Below the pieces are notes generated by a model, which worked only from the letters and a program-made list of their open reading frames with translations, ran no database searches and was not told the DNA's origin. This document shows positions 8,960 to 18,351 of a DNA stretch of 64,000 bases, piece after piece. The translations under genes and the position numbers were made by a program. The DNA lies in assembly GCF_004358445.1 (NCBI RefSeq), contig NZ_CP037951.1, forward strand, positions 917,501 to 981,500, in the 5' to 3' direction. Within the stretch, counting starts at the first letter, position 1; each line of letters opens with the position of its first letter. This DNA is from Parashewanella tropica. Its GTDB lineage: Bacteria; Pseudomonadota; Gammaproteobacteria; Enterobacterales; Shewanellaceae.

Positions 8960-9026
8960 TGGAATTATTTTTATTGGCAAAAAATTCGTACCAATGTACA
9001 GAAAGAAATTTAGTAGGGCAATCAAG

Positions 9027-9045
9027 GGCTGTTAAAATAACAGCC
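9027..9045. terminator. Short perfect hairpin after the phosphatase-like gene
   Basis: GGCTGTTA-AAA-TAACAGCC is an 8-bp perfect stem, 12 bases past the phosphatase stop. It lacks a clear T-run on either strand, so termination is weak or Rho-assisted at best. It lies in front of the YfcC-like gene, within the rejected TTG extension, which further supports the internal ATG start of that gene. Confidence 0.4.
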
Positions 9046-9057
9046 TTAGAGATATGA

Positions 9058-9672
9058 TTACTGCATTAGTTGTCTTAATCTTTCTTCAAAGTTCTCACGG
9101 ATTTTTCCCCAGAATTTACCCAGTACTAGCGCCTGCTCGGCATCGTTTCCGTTGTATTTGTAGGCAACTAATGTAATTAGGCTGGCATTACGGTTTGCTG
9201 ACTTACAATGAACCAAAAAAGGCTGCCCTTTAACTATTTGAAGGAGCGATTCAAATTTTTCTGCATTGCCAAAAGTAATATCTTCGACTCCGCTGATTGG
9301 CAACCGATGAAAGCTTAAGCCTAATTCAGCTGCTTTAGCTACTTCATTTTTATCGATTTCACCATCAGGAAGTAAGCAAATAATACTACAAACTCCAACT
9401 TGCTTAATTGTTGCTAGTTGCTCTGCAGTGATGAAACCTGAAGAAAATTCAATATCAGAAATTTGCTTCAGATTTTGGATTCCGAGCTGATGAAGACGTT
9501 CAACGTCTACTTTGTAAGGTGTCACAGTTGATTTATGTTCGGGAAGAAATGGCAAAATTGAGTGTTCATAGGTTTGAATTACTCTAAATCTCTGAAACTC
9601 ATTTTGAGGAGCTAATGGCTTTTCAAAAGACACAGGGTCTTTTATTGGCGTTATGGTTTCTTTTTCAATCAT
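9058..9672 (-). CDS. DUF442-like dual-specificity phosphatase
   Basis: This 204-residue protein has a compact phosphatase domain at about residues 70-200. The opening SSGFITAEQLATIKQVG and IICLLPDGE are the usual first strand and helix of DUF442/BLH-type tyrosine-phosphatase-like domains. The P-loop is VHCKSANRN (about residues 155-163), where C-x4-R supplies the nucleophile and phosphate clamp. The first 65 residues are a non-conserved, Pro-rich extension. It is 17 bases after the coiled-coil gene on the same strand, so the two form an operon. Bacterial relatives act on phosphotyrosine or phosphorylated small molecules. With its orphan neighbours it may be a host-directed effector, but no secretion signal is visible. 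Alternatively it is a household DUF442 enzyme. Confidence 0.65.
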   Translation of the reverse strand: MIEKETITPIKDPVSFEKPLAPQNEFQRFRVIQTYEHSILPFLPEHKSTVTPYKVDVERLHQLGIQNLKQISDIEFSSGFITAEQLATIKQVGVCSIICLLPDGEIDKNEVAKAAELGLSFHRLPISGVEDITFGNAEKFESLLQIVKGQPFLVHCKSANRNASLITLVAYKYNGNDAEQALVLGKFWGKIRENFEERLRQLMQ

Positions 9673-9689
9673 GTCAATTCTAGCCTTGA

Positions 9690-11234
9690 CTATGCATTTT
9701 CTGTATCTTCATCGTCAGACTCTTTCTCTATGGCAGGATCCTCAACTGAGTTCAATTGATCGTTTTGTTGCTCAGTTGATTCGGTTGTCGTTTTCATTTT
9801 TGTATCTGCTGCTTCAGTTAACGGCTCTACAGGAAATACGGAAGCCAAGGGGCTGACAGGGGGGGGGACTGGAGTTGATGGTGTAGTAGATATTGTTCTT
9901 TCAACGAGTGAAGGTAAGCGATTAATATAGGACTCAACTTTTGCTTCATCTGCTGTGGACTGTTGTTCAGGGATATCAGGCTTAGTATTTAACAACCAAT
10001 CTGTCACTCCTGCGTCTAGTACAGGTCTTAGGTGAACTTGATAGCCTGTATCCTCATACCCTTTAAAAATATCACAAATATTAGCCAAAATAAGGTAGGG
10101 TTCTAGTTGGCGACAATAGTCATCATTATGAGTTTCGCTTATTTCACTTCTGGCCTGCTGGGTATTTTTTAATTTCTGCTCTCTAAGACTTTCTAGATGC
10201 CCTAATGCTATTTTTTTGCTTGCTATTTGTTGTTCTAGCTTCTGTATTTGGTCAGTGAGTGGTGTTAGCTCTCTTTGTAGTTGCCGCTCTCTTTGACCAG
10301 CATCCGTGATCTGTAACCTATGTGCTAATCTGGTGTTTGCATCAGGGATTGGTTTCACCTGCTGAGTCAGATTGAAGGAAGGCTGTTTTTCTTGCTTATT
10401 TTCTTCCTCGGCTTCTTTTTTGGCTGTTTGTAACCTTTTCAATTCAGTTGAAAGTTGGCTTTTAGCTCGCTTCTGCACTTCAAGTTGGCTCTGCAATTGA
10501 GCTAATTCATGCTTAGTATTATCCAGCTTGATGCTGACTTCGGAAAGTGCATTGTAAGCGATGATAAAATCTCTGAAGTGACGATTTTTATTGCACAGTC
10601 CTAGATAATGCTTAAGGCTGGTTTCACGATCTTGCTGATTCCAAACATCGACCTCGGGGAGTTTTTGACGAAACAGTAATCCCGTCAATTCTCGCTCAAG
10701 GTCTTTGACCTCATTGGTAAATCGTGCTTTTGAGTGTAAATGAGGTTCTAGTTCCCTCAATGCAGAATTATATGCCTCTCTAGCTCTTTGCTCTGGAGTT
10801 CGCATAAAGAAGTCATAACCACCTTCTACCGCTACAGTTAACAAGCCAGCTGCAGCCCCTAAAATAACAAACCATTTAACTTCATCCTTTGATGGTTCTT
10901 CTTTAATGGCAAATGCTTTTCTCACGGAATAAGGTGCTGACGCGATAAAGACACCGACTGCTGCTCCATGCCCTAATGTTGTTAAGTCAACAGAATCTGT
11001 TACGCCATGAGTATGTTTTTTTCTAGCAGCAGAAGTGAGGCTTTCTAGGTTATTTTCTGCCACTTTTTTATTAAAGGCCACTAGGATTTGGCGGTGCAGG
11101 TTATGCTTTTCTTCTTGAGCGTAGCTTTGACCATTAAGCCAGAGCGTTCTTTCTTCATATCGACTTTCTAGGTTGGTGTCTGTATGTGCGTGGGTCGTGC
11201 TGTGGCTTTGAATTGCTGCGGCTTGAGCAGACAT
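9690..11234 (-). CDS. Coiled-coil protein with paired hydrophobic segments, effector-like
   Basis: No family was recognised. From the ATG after GAGGT the protein has 514 residues; a longer TTG frame adds six residues with worse ribosome-binding support. Residues 1-80 are polar and rich in Ser, Thr, His and Gln. Two hydrophobic stretches lie at about 86-103 (GHGAAVGVFIASAP) and 120-138 (KWFVILGAAAGLLTVAVEG). A long coiled-coil region rich in Gln, Lys, Glu and Leu runs from about 150 to 385. The tail is acidic, Pro/Thr-rich and disordered. Such a two-helix hairpin plus coiled coil resembles membrane-inserted secreted effectors of intracellular bacteria. A run of nine C (9859-9867) in the tail encodes Pro and could slip. 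It lies just upstream of the phosphatase gene. Function unknown. Confidence 0.65.
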   Translation of the reverse strand: MSAQAAAIQSHSTTHAHTDTNLESRYEERTLWLNGQSYAQEEKHNLHRQILVAFNKKVAENNLESLTSAARKKHTHGVTDSVDLTTLGHGAAVGVFIASAPYSVRKAFAIKEEPSKDEVKWFVILGAAAGLLTVAVEGGYDFFMRTPEQRAREAYNSALRELEPHLHSKARFTNEVKDLERELTGLLFRQKLPEVDVWNQQDRETSLKHYLGLCNKNRHFRDFIIAYNALSEVSIKLDNTKHELAQLQSQLEVQKRAKSQLSTELKRLQTAKKEAEEENKQEKQPSFNLTQQVKPIPDANTRLAHRLQITDAGQRERQLQRELTPLTDQIQKLEQQIASKKIALGHLESLREQKLKNTQQARSEISETHNDDYCRQLEPYLILANICDIFKGYEDTGYQVHLRPVLDAGVTDWLLNTKPDIPEQQSTADEAKVESYINRLPSLVERTISTTPSTPVPPPVSPLASVFPVEPLTEAADTKMKTTTESTEQQNDQLNSVEDPAIEKESDDEDTENA

Positions 11235-11601
11235 ACATACCTCGTCAATCAAAATTGAATAAATGGGCTTTTACACGTTACCAAAAAAATGCGGGGAAAA
11301 AATAAAGATAAATAATTGTTAATGAAGAAGTATTGGTATCAGACTCGGTTTCTATTACTAATGCCTGACATTAGGTTGTTTGCTCTTGGTGTAGCAAAAA
11401 GAAATGCAAGTATACAATATTGCCGCATTTGTTGTTGGTCGAATATTTCATGCTTGCCAGTAGACGCCTCAGGTGTGGGGAACAGTGTTATAGATGAAAT
11501 GAAGGGGAGAGGAGTTAATGACTCATATTCATCAATTTAATTTATTCATCATTCCCCACTTATGAATGGGGAGCGATGAATTTAAGCTGATAAGAGTTGG
11601 G
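11235..11601. other. Intergenic region with a bulged hairpin
   Basis: This is 367 bases of AT-rich sequence between two minus-strand genes. At 11545-11580, TTCATC-AT-TCCCCA pairs with TGGGGA-GC-GATGAA around an 8-base loop. It lies about 20 bases past the stop of the upstream orphan gene and is followed on the minus strand by AT-rich sequence, so it is a probable weak terminator. The rest presumably holds the promoter of the coiled-coil gene, but no convincing -10/-35 pair could be chosen. The short plus-strand frame here has no ribosome-binding site or recognisable protein. Confidence 0.45.
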
Positions 11602-12243
11602 TTATGCGTTATTCTCTGCTCTGGGCATAATGACTATAATACCTCTACTGATATTCTCTTGTTCCTCACGAGTATGGGTTGTGTACATATCCATTACTGC
11701 CTCATGGACTTCTCTGGCTGAACGTTCCAGCGTTAAGTCCAGATTTGTTGGTGCTAGCTCTTCTCTAACTTGCTCTGAAGAAGGTATTGAAATCGAATTA
11801 TTTAAAGCTTTTAAAGTGCCATTAAACGCTTCTTGAGCTGCTTTTCTCCGTAGAGAAACAAGTCGCTGAACTTTATCACTAGCAATTTCAGCCCCTAGAA
11901 AGGTTTTAATCACTATGTCGTTTTCTTGTTTGCAGTTTGTACCACACCATTGCTTATCAGAGCATTTTCTTAACTCTTTACTGTCTGGAATGGCGTGAAA
12001 TGTCGATGCTTCCATGCATTGCATATCAGATGGATTATCAGAACCTAAGGAGAGTTGATAATGAAGTACTCGTTTGGCGTTACCTGAAGAGTCATGTACC
12101 TTTATTGCTAGAGTTCCGCTAAAAAAACCATTTTTGAATGCCTTTTCTTTTATTTCTACAAAAGCTTGAATAACTTCTGACGAAACTTGTGCAATCATGG
12201 TTTGACCATCGGCCAGTTGGTAAGTTAATTCTAATGACATCAT
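11602..12243 (-). CDS. Orphan protein of unknown function
   Basis: No family was recognised for this 213-residue protein. A strong purine-rich site (GGGGGAA) precedes the ATG, which is followed by a second ATG, so the start could be one codon later. There is no signal peptide or membrane helix. The first 75 residues look like a small beta-rich domain. A Cys-rich patch follows (CSDKQWCGTNCKQ, about residues 94-106), which could bind zinc. The C-terminal half is helical and charged. It lies 367 bases upstream of the coiled-coil gene on the same strand and may belong with it and the phosphatase gene as a group of accessory genes. Its similar AT-rich composition and lack of relatives suggest acquired DNA. 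The reading frame is well supported; the role is unknown. Confidence 0.6.
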   Translation of the reverse strand: MMSLELTYQLADGQTMIAQVSSEVIQAFVEIKEKAFKNGFFSGTLAIKVHDSSGNAKRVLHYQLSLGSDNPSDMQCMEASTFHAIPDSKELRKCSDKQWCGTNCKQENDIVIKTFLGAEIASDKVQRLVSLRRKAAQEAFNGTLKALNNSISIPSSEQVREELAPTNLDLTLERSAREVHEAVMDMYTTHTREEQENISRGIIVIMPRAENNA

Positions 12244-12602
12244 TCCCCCTTTATAACAGCTCTAATGCATTACTACTCCTTGAATTAATGCTTGTGATAA
12301 CTAAATTCAAACTAAAAATCTTCATGAGCATAGCCATCTACACAACTGGTATTGATATTGAGTGTTGTTATAGTCATGGCATAAGACTCACTAAGGATAG
12401 TGAGTAAAACATCAATAGAAAAGAAAGGTAAAGCATTGTTAATTTTCAGGTTAATAAAGTGTTGATTAGTAATGTTGTTTTGTTTTGCTTGATGACTGGT
12501 AAACTTTATTTCTAGAACGGGAAAACGCTTGCATTCATGGTATTAGGAAGGCATGGTTATTAAGACCCATTAATAACTAAACCACTTTTTGGACGAGAAA
12601 TA
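12244..12602. other. Divergent intergenic region with a perfect dyad
   Basis: This is 359 bases between divergent genes. It holds ACTCACTA-AGGA-TAGTGAGT (12386-12405), a perfect 8-bp dyad with a 4-base centre and no T-run on either side. It is thus more like an operator or a structured leader of the hydrolase gene than a terminator. The remainder is AT-rich with no reading frame that can be supported. Confidence 0.4.
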
Positions 12603-13514
12603 GTGACTGAAATCCAACAAGAATCGATATTTTTACCCTATAAGGATGGGAAGCTTCATATAAGAAAGATTGCCCCTTCAAATAGCAAAAAGCAGCTTAC
12701 TCCTTTTTTAATGCTTCATGGGTCGATTTCAAATGGCAAAGTATTTTATACGAAGTCAGGTAAAGGTTTGGCTTGTTCAATGGCAAAAGAAGGCTATGAA
12801 GTTTATGTGTTGGATATGCCGGGTAGGGGATTAAGTACACCTAAAATCGCACGAGGAGTGAACCCCAGCCAAACTGAAGTCGTACGTGATGTAATCCCTA
12901 GTGTTCAAGCGTTTATTTTAGAGGCAAACCCATTGGCAGATAAAGTGCATTGGTTAGCTCACTCTTGGGGAGGCGTGCTGATGGCAGCGACCATGTTGCG
13001 GTATTCCGAATTGCAAGATCAAGTCGCTTCATTTGTCACTTTTGGAACTAAGCGTCGTGTTCAAGTTAAAAACTTACATCGAACTTTAGTTTTGGAGTTA
13101 ATTTGGAAGCGATTATCTATCCCTCTAATGAAGCTAAAAGGCTATTTCCCAGCCATTGGTTTAGGTGTTGGGATGGATAACGAGAGCTATTTGAGTGTCA
13201 CCCAAACCTTTCCTTGGCTCGAAGGAGAGTGGATAGACCCAGAAGATGGCTTTGATTATAGCGCCAAGTTACCAAGTGCTCAGTTACCGCCAGCTTGGTT
13301 TTTCGCTGGAAAAAATGATCCGATCCTCGGTAACCCAAGTGATGTGAAGTCTACTTTTGATGAATTGAAGTTTAAACAAGGAAAGTTTGTGCTGTTAAGC
13401 AAGCAAAATGGCCATAAACATGATTATGACCATGCCAGCATGCTTACCCACGCAGATGCTGAAGGTGACCACTTTTCTGAGCTTAAATCTTGGTATAAAG
13501 TCGGTTGTTTTTAA
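12603..13514 (+). CDS. Alpha/beta-hydrolase
   Basis: This 303-residue cytosolic alpha/beta-hydrolase fold enzyme starts at a GTG with a weak ribosome-binding site. The oxyanion-loop strand FLMLHGS is at 35-41. The nucleophile elbow is WLAHSWGGVLM, with Ser121. The acid is probably Asp239 in FAGKNDPILG and the histidine His277 in YDHASML, so the triad is complete. Substrate class cannot be told; the Trp after the serine and the cap region 150-215 suggest a lipid or ester hydrolase. It is convergent with nadD and the two frames overlap by 32 bases at their ends. There is no signal peptide. It is preceded by a perfect dyad at 12386-12405 that could control it. Confidence 0.8.
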   Translation: MTEIQQESIFLPYKDGKLHIRKIAPSNSKKQLTPFLMLHGSISNGKVFYTKSGKGLACSMAKEGYEVYVLDMPGRGLSTPKIARGVNPSQTEVVRDVIPSVQAFILEANPLADKVHWLAHSWGGVLMAATMLRYSELQDQVASFVTFGTKRRVQVKNLHRTLVLELIWKRLSIPLMKLKGYFPAIGLGVGMDNESYLSVTQTFPWLEGEWIDPEDGFDYSAKLPSAQLPPAWFFAGKNDPILGNPSDVKSTFDELKFKQGKFVLLSKQNGHKHDYDHASMLTHADAEGDHFSELKSWYKVGCF

Positions 13515-14112
13515 TATAATTCGCTATTGAATTCGGAAGAAAAGGAATAGTCGACTTAGGTTCCTCTAATTGCTCACGTAATTGAGTGGATGAGATAGGT
13601 TGTGGAGTGACTGGAATATCAAAAATATGCCCTATGTTACCTATAGCTTTATCTTTGTTAGTTAAGCGAGCTTTATACCACTCTTTAACGATAAAAGTCG
13701 GATTGAGTTGGTAATCTGGTCGATGCGTCACTGCTATATTGCATAGGTCAAATAATCGTTGCCATTGATACCATTTCTCTAATGACAAAAGTGAGTCCAT
13801 TCCCATAATAAAAGTGAACTGATGCTCAGGATACTGCTCGGTTAACTCTTCTAGGGTTTTAACGGTATAACTTGGGGTCTCACGTTGTAATTCAATATCA
13901 CACAATTCAAATTCGATATGATCTTGGCATACCAAATTAACCATATTCAGTCGATGTTGCGATGTAGTGTGGGTTCCTTGTTTATGAGGAGGAATATGGT
14001 TGGGCATCAACCAGATTTTATCAAGCCCGAGTTTTTCGCGAACTTCAAGCGCAGGGCGTATATGTCCGTAATGAATGGGATCGAAGGTACCGCCAAGAAT
14101 GCCTATCTTCAT
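13483..14112 (-). CDS. nadD: Nicotinate-nucleotide adenylyltransferase
   Basis: This cytosolic enzyme joins ATP and nicotinate mononucleotide to give nicotinate adenine dinucleotide, the penultimate step of NAD synthesis. The 209 residues include the nucleotidyl-transferase signature GILGGTFDPIHYGHIR at 4-19, with the T/HxGH-type histidines. LMPNHIPPHK follows at about 36-45, and the C-terminal ISSTQLRE motif binds ATP. It starts 4 bases after the holA stop and ends the leuS-lptE-holA-nadD block, an order conserved in gammaproteobacteria. Its 3' end overlaps the convergent hydrolase gene. Pairs functionally with pncA and pncB near 50 kb in the same window. Confidence 0.95.
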   Translation of the reverse strand: MKIGILGGTFDPIHYGHIRPALEVREKLGLDKIWLMPNHIPPHKQGTHTTSQHRLNMVNLVCQDHIEFELCDIELQRETPSYTVKTLEELTEQYPEHQFTFIMGMDSLLSLEKWYQWQRLFDLCNIAVTHRPDYQLNPTFIVKEWYKARLTNKDKAIGNIGHIFDIPVTPQPISSTQLREQLEEPKSTIPFLPNSIANYIKNNRLYTKI

Positions 14113-14116
14113 AACG

Positions 14117-15148
14117 TTAGTTCAACTTTATATGAGCCAGTGAATTATGGGCAACAGGATCAAATAGCAAACATAAATGGCTGGTGGCAGTCCAATCTTC
14201 AATACCATGTTGCTTCAAGTTGAGCTCAATTTCCGAAGCCATTGCCTGCATGTGTTCAATATTAGACAGACTTAAGCGGTTGAGAGCATCTTGGTACATG
14301 GGCTTGCGTTTATCCCATATACGTAACTTTTTCCAAAGGTTAGTTAAATTTTCTCGATTCTTTTGCGCTTGTTTGAGTTGCTGTAAGGTGGATAACTCTT
14401 TGAACAATGCCCACAGAATGATCGGCATGGCTGTATCTTCAGCTTTTAACTGTGCCAGCATGTGCATGGCTTTTTTCTTTTTATTGATCAGTAATGCATC
14501 GACGAGTTGAAATACCGTAAAGCGAGATTGATCTTCAAAATATTGGTTTAATTGCTCGGCGGATACAGGATCTTTATCAGAAAGCAGTTGTAATAACTGC
14601 AATGCTTGATCTGCGGCTAACAGGTTACCTTCATATAAAGTGACCAGCATAGCTCTGGCATCGGGTTGTAAACGCAAACCAAAATAATTAATTCGACCGT
14701 CAAGCCAGCGTTGAAATTGCGGGCCTTCAGGTGTGTTACAGGGTAAATATAACCCGTTAGCATCAAGGGCTTTAAACCACTTACTATTAGTTTGCTCGGC
14801 AGTAACTTTTGGACCGTGAATGATAAGCAAGGTGTCAGGGTTTGGCTGTGCCATTAACTCTTTCAGTACATTGGCGCCTTCCGTCCCCGGTTTTGACGTT
14901 GGTAGCGATAATTCAATGATCCGGCGACTGGCAAATAAGCTCATGGCTTGCCACTCATTGACTAAGTCATTCCAATTAAATTGGTTTTCTTGATGGAGCT
15001 GAATTCGCTCTTCAAACCCTTGTTTTCTTGCTTCGTTGAGAATTTGGCTTTTGCAATTTTCGATAAGCCAAGGATCGTCACCAAATAACAAGTAGACAGA
15101 TTTAAAAGGAGAAAGGTTTTTATATAGCTGATCAGGAAACAGCTTCAT
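14117..15148 (-). CDS. holA: DNA polymerase III delta subunit
   Basis: This is the clamp-loader delta subunit, which opens the beta sliding clamp during loading on primed DNA. At 343 residues it is normal for the family. The N terminus SVYLLFGDDPWLIENCKSQI is the typical first strand and helix of the degenerate AAA+ domain I. The helical collar domain lies at the C terminus. The canonical Walker lysine is absent, as expected of delta. A strong AAGGAG precedes the ATG. It is 13 bases after lptE and 4 bases before nadD, so the three are translated from one message. Confidence 0.93.
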   Translation of the reverse strand: MKLFPDQLYKNLSPFKSVYLLFGDDPWLIENCKSQILNEARKQGFEERIQLHQENQFNWNDLVNEWQAMSLFASRRIIELSLPTSKPGTEGANVLKELMAQPNPDTLLIIHGPKVTAEQTNSKWFKALDANGLYLPCNTPEGPQFQRWLDGRINYFGLRLQPDARAMLVTLYEGNLLAADQALQLLQLLSDKDPVSAEQLNQYFEDQSRFTVFQLVDALLINKKKKAMHMLAQLKAEDTAMPIILWALFKELSTLQQLKQAQKNRENLTNLWKKLRIWDKRKPMYQDALNRLSLSNIEHMQAMASEIELNLKQHGIEDWTATSHLCLLFDPVAHNSLAHIKLN

Positions 15149-15161
15149 CTTTTCTCCTTAG

Positions 15162-15653
15162 TTATTGCTTGAATGCGGCAATGGCTTGAACGATTTTATC
15201 TGCGGCCTGTATACGCATTTCGTTAACCAGCAAATTCATTTCACGACTTTTTGCCAATGCGGTACGAGGGTCATCGAGGTAATCTCGACGAATTTCTACT
15301 TGAAACGGCTTGGCTTCTTCATTTGGCATTTGAATAGTAAAGTTAACATGGTACATCAACTCATACTCAGCAACGTTACCCGTAGGGTAGAAGGATAGCG
15401 TTGAGCGTTCTAATGAATCAGAAATCAAATTGAGCCTAGGCGTTGATTTATCTAATTCAACAATTTTTATGTTATTGAGTCGCATGCGTTCATTCACTAA
15501 ACGAGTCAGTTTACTGTATTTATCTTGACTGGTTAGCGCCATGGTTTGCAGCTTTGATGGGATCAAGTAACTTCCCTGAAGCCTTAGACCACATCCGGCA
15601 GTGAGCATAATGCTCAGCACTATCATGGAGAAACCTATGCGTTTGATTAGCAT
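15162..15653 (-). CDS. lptE: LPS-assembly lipoprotein
   Basis: This outer-membrane lipoprotein plugs and stabilises the LptD barrel that inserts lipopolysaccharide into the outer leaflet. From the chosen ATG it has 163 residues. The signal peptide ends in the lipobox LTAGC with Cys21. The following GLRLQGSYLIP is the usual start of mature LptE. A TTG three codons upstream gives a worse spacing to AAGGA. It lies between leuS and holA, as in Escherichia coli. A REP-like hairpin pair separates it from leuS, so it may be transcribed partly by read-through. Confidence 0.92.
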   Translation of the reverse strand: MLIKRIGFSMIVLSIMLTAGCGLRLQGSYLIPSKLQTMALTSQDKYSKLTRLVNERMRLNNIKIVELDKSTPRLNLISDSLERSTLSFYPTGNVAEYELMYHVNFTIQMPNEEAKPFQVEIRRDYLDDPRTALAKSREMNLLVNEMRIQAADKIVQAIAAFKQ

Positions 15654-15684
15654 TCGTATCAACTGTCCTTAAAATATTTAAGCT

Positions 15685-15765
15685 CGTCGCTCCTGCGAAG
15701 GCAGGAGCCTAGTGCCTTTTAATTTATAAAAAAGTCACTGGACACCTGCCTTCGCAGGTGTGACG
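15685..15765. repeat. REPIN-like inverted pair of GC-rich hairpins
   Basis: Two related 30-base units face each other (15685-15714 and 15736-15765); the reverse complement of one matches the other at 25 of 30 positions. Each holds its own hairpin: CTCCTGC-GAAG-GCAGGAG and CACCTGC-CTTC-GCAGGTG. On the minus strand the leuS-proximal hairpin is followed by a six-T run about ten bases on, so it may attenuate leuS read-through into lptE. The doublet layout is that of REPIN/BIME elements. The CCTGCGAAGGCAGG core is a common dispersed motif in marine gammaproteobacteria (from memory, not searched). Confidence 0.75.
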
Positions 15766-15771
15766 GTATAA

Positions 15772-18351
15772 TTAATTAGCAACAATGTTTAGCAGTTTGC
15801 CTGGAACATAAATCACTTTACGCACCGTTTTATCATCGGTGAATTTCTTCACGTTTTCATCGGCTAAACCCGTCGCTTCAACTTCTTCTTTGCTGGCATC
15901 AGCTGCAACAGTGATTTTAGCACGCAACTTACCGTTTACTTGAACAATGATAAGTTTGCTGTCTTCAACTAATGCTGATTCGTCAACTTCAGGCCAACGG
16001 CTGTCTTCAATCGCACCTTCATTACCTAGTTGATTCCACAATTCAAAACTCATGTGTGGAGTGATTGGGTAAAGTAAACGTACGATAGCCGACAGTGCTT
16101 CACCGATGATAGCACGATCTTGCTCACCGTCTTTTTTCGCCTTTTGTAGATGGTTCATCAATTCCATTACCGAAGCAATAGCGGTGTTGAACATCTGACG
16201 ACGACCAATATCATCAGTGGCTTTTTGAATCGTCTTATGAAGCTCACGACGCAGTGCTTTTTGATCGCCAGTTAAGCTGTCTTTATTCAACGCTGGAGTC
16301 TCACCCGCAGCAATATGATCGGCGGCTAATTTCCATAGACGACGTAAGAAACGGTGTGCGCCTTCAACGCCAGACTCTTGCCATTCAAGCGTTAGTTCTG
16401 GTGGTGCTGCAAACATCATAAATAGACGAACTGTATCAGCACCGTACTTTTCAACCATAACTTGAGGATCGATACCGTTGTTTTTCGACTTCGACATCTT
16501 GCTCATGCCAGTGTAAACCAGCTCGTTACCGTCTTTGTCTACCGCTTTGGTGATACGACCTTTTTCATCGTGTTCGATTTCAGCTACATCGAGTGGAGAA
16601 ACCCAAACGCGACCGCCTTTCTCGTTGGTATAGTAGAAGGCTTCGGCCAATACCATACCTTGAGTTAGCAGTTGTTTAGCAGGCTCATTTGAATCAACTA
16701 AACCAGCATCACGCAATAGTTTGTGGAAGAAGCGGAAGTACAGTAAGTGCATACACGCGTGTTCGATACCACCAATGTACTGATCGACAGGCAGCCAGTA
16801 GTTGGCTTTAGCTGGGTCTAACATTTGATCGGCTTGCGGGCTACAGTAGCGAGCGTAGTACCAGCTTGATTCCATAAAGGTGTCGAAGGTATCGGTTTCA
16901 CGCAGCGCGTTTTGACCATTAATTTGGATTTTCGCCCACTCTTTGTCGGCTTTGATTGGGCTTTGAACACCGTCCATTACCACATCTTCAGGCAGTACAA
17001 CTGGAAGTTGCTCTTCTGGAATTGGCATTACCGTGCCATCTTCCAAAGTCGCCATCGGGATTGGTGCGCCCCAGTAACGCTGACGAGATACGCCCCAGTC
17101 ACGTAGGCGGTAGTTAACTTTACGAGTACCTTTGTTGTCGGCTTCAAGCTTAGTCGCAATTGCATCAAAGGCTTTGTCGAATTCTAGACCATCGAACTCA
17201 CCAGAGTTGAACAGGACGCCTTTGTCAGTGAATGCAGCTTCGCTGATGTCGAGATCGCTATCCGTTGGCTTGATGACGGCTTCGATGTCTAAGCCGTATG
17301 CGTTAGCAAATTCAAAGTCACGTTGATCGTGTGCTGGAACTGACATTACCGCACCAGTACCGTAGTTCATCAATACAAAGTTGGCAGCCCAAATTGGCAC
17401 TTGCTTGCCTGAAATTGGGTGAGTGGCGTAAAGACCTGTAAATACACCTTTCTTTTCGATAGTGGCGATATCAGCTTCTGAGCTTGAAGCGTTTTTGCAC
17501 TCTTCGATAAAAGCAGCCAGCTCTGGATTATTCGCAGCCGCTTGCTCTGCCAGTGGGTGACCTGCTGCAATGGCAACATAAGTTACGCCCATTAAGGTAT
17601 CTGGACGAGTCGTATAGATATCAAATGACTCTTCACTGTCTGTCACATTGAAGGTGATTTCTAACCCTTCACTACGACCAATCCAGTTGCGCTGCATGGC
17701 TTTAACTTGATCAGGCCAATCTGGAAGATCGTCTAAATCATTCAGCAGTTCTTCTGCGTATGCGGTGATTTTAATGAACCACTGTGGAATGTCTTTTTGC
17801 TCTACTGGAGTATCACAGCGCCAGCAGCAACCGTCTTGTACTTGCTCATTCGCTAGAACGGTTTGGTCATTCGGACACCAGTTTACTTGTGCGGTCTTTT
17901 TGTAAACTAAGCCTTTTTCGTAAAGCTTAGTGAAGAACCATTGTTCCCAGCGGTAATACTCTGGGGTACAAGTTGCTAGCTCACGGCTCCAGTCATAACC
18001 AAAGCCCAGCATTTTTAGCTGGTTTTTCATGTAATCAATATTTTCATACGTCCAAGGTGCTGGCGCGGTTTTGTTATTGATTGCGGCATTTTCAGCGGGA
18101 AGACCGAAAGAATCCCAACCAATCGGTTGGAGTACGTTTTTACCTTGAAGTTTCTGGTAACGAGCGATCACATCACCAATGGTGTAGTTACGCACGTGAC
18201 CCATGTGCAGTCGACCTGATGGGTATGGGAACATAGATAAGCAATAGAATTTCTCTTTGCTTGGATCTTCGGTGACTTCAAAGGTTTTTTGTTCAGCCCA
18301 ATGTTGCTGAACTTTCGATTCGATATCTGAGGGAGTATATTGCTCTTGCAT
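15772..18351 (-). CDS. leuS: Leucyl-tRNA synthetase
   Basis: This class I synthetase charges tRNA-Leu. From the chosen ATG it has 859 residues, normal for the bacterial form. The HIGH-type motif is [17 protein letters not shown] (HMGH at 49-52) and the KMSKS loop is [11 protein letters not shown] near residue 617. The CP1 editing domain ([14 protein letters not shown]) is present. The nominal frame extends 13 codons upstream to a GTG, but [15 protein letters not shown] is the conserved start and has GGAAG before it. It heads the leuS-lptE-holA-nadD block and is divergent from ybeL, again the conserved arrangement. Confidence 0.96.
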   Translation of the reverse strand: MQEQYTPSDIESKVQQHWAEQKTFEVTEDPSKEKFYCLSMFPYPSGRLHMGHVRNYTIGDVIARYQKLQGKNVLQPIGWDSFGLPAENAAINNKTAPAPWTYENIDYMKNQLKMLGFGYDWSRELATCTPEYYRWEQWFFTKLYEKGLVYKKTAQVNWCPNDQTVLANEQVQDGCCWRCDTPVEQKDIPQWFIKITAYAEELLNDLDDLPDWPDQVKAMQRNWIGRSEGLEITFNVTDSEESFDIYTTRPDTLMGVTYVAIAAGHPLAEQAAANNPELAAFIEECKNASSSEADIATIEKKGVFTGLYATHPISGKQVPIWAANFVLMNYGTGAVMSVPAHDQRDFEFANAYGLDIEAVIKPTDSDLDISEAAFTDKGVLFNSGEFDGLEFDKAFDAIATKLEADNKGTRKVNYRLRDWGVSRQRYWGAPIPMATLEDGTVMPIPEEQLPVVLPEDVVMDGVQSPIKADKEWAKIQINGQNALRETDTFDTFMESSWYYARYCSPQADQMLDPAKANYWLPVDQYIGGIEHACMHLLYFRFFHKLLRDAGLVDSNEPAKQLLTQGMVLAEAFYYTNEKGGRVWVSPLDVAEIEHDEKGRITKAVDKDGNELVYTGMSKMSKSKNNGIDPQVMVEKYGADTVRLFMMFAAPPELTLEWQESGVEGAHRFLRRLWKLAADHIAAGETPALNKDSLTGDQKALRRELHKTIQKATDDIGRRQMFNTAIASVMELMNHLQKAKKDGEQDRAIIGEALSAIVRLLYPITPHMSFELWNQLGNEGAIEDSRWPEVDESALVEDSKLIIVQVNGKLRAKITVAADASKEEVEATGLADENVKKFTDDKTVRKVIYVPGKLLNIVAN

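Noticed and set aside
8960-9025. N-terminal extension of the YfcC-like carrier from a TTG
   Set aside because: The family starts at MKEGFKVP; the extension overlaps a hairpin region and lacks a ribosome-binding site.
11316-11540. 74-codon plus-strand frame in an intergenic region
   Set aside because: No supported ribosome-binding site, unusual Cys/Arg content, no domain. Treated as chance in a 367-base gap.
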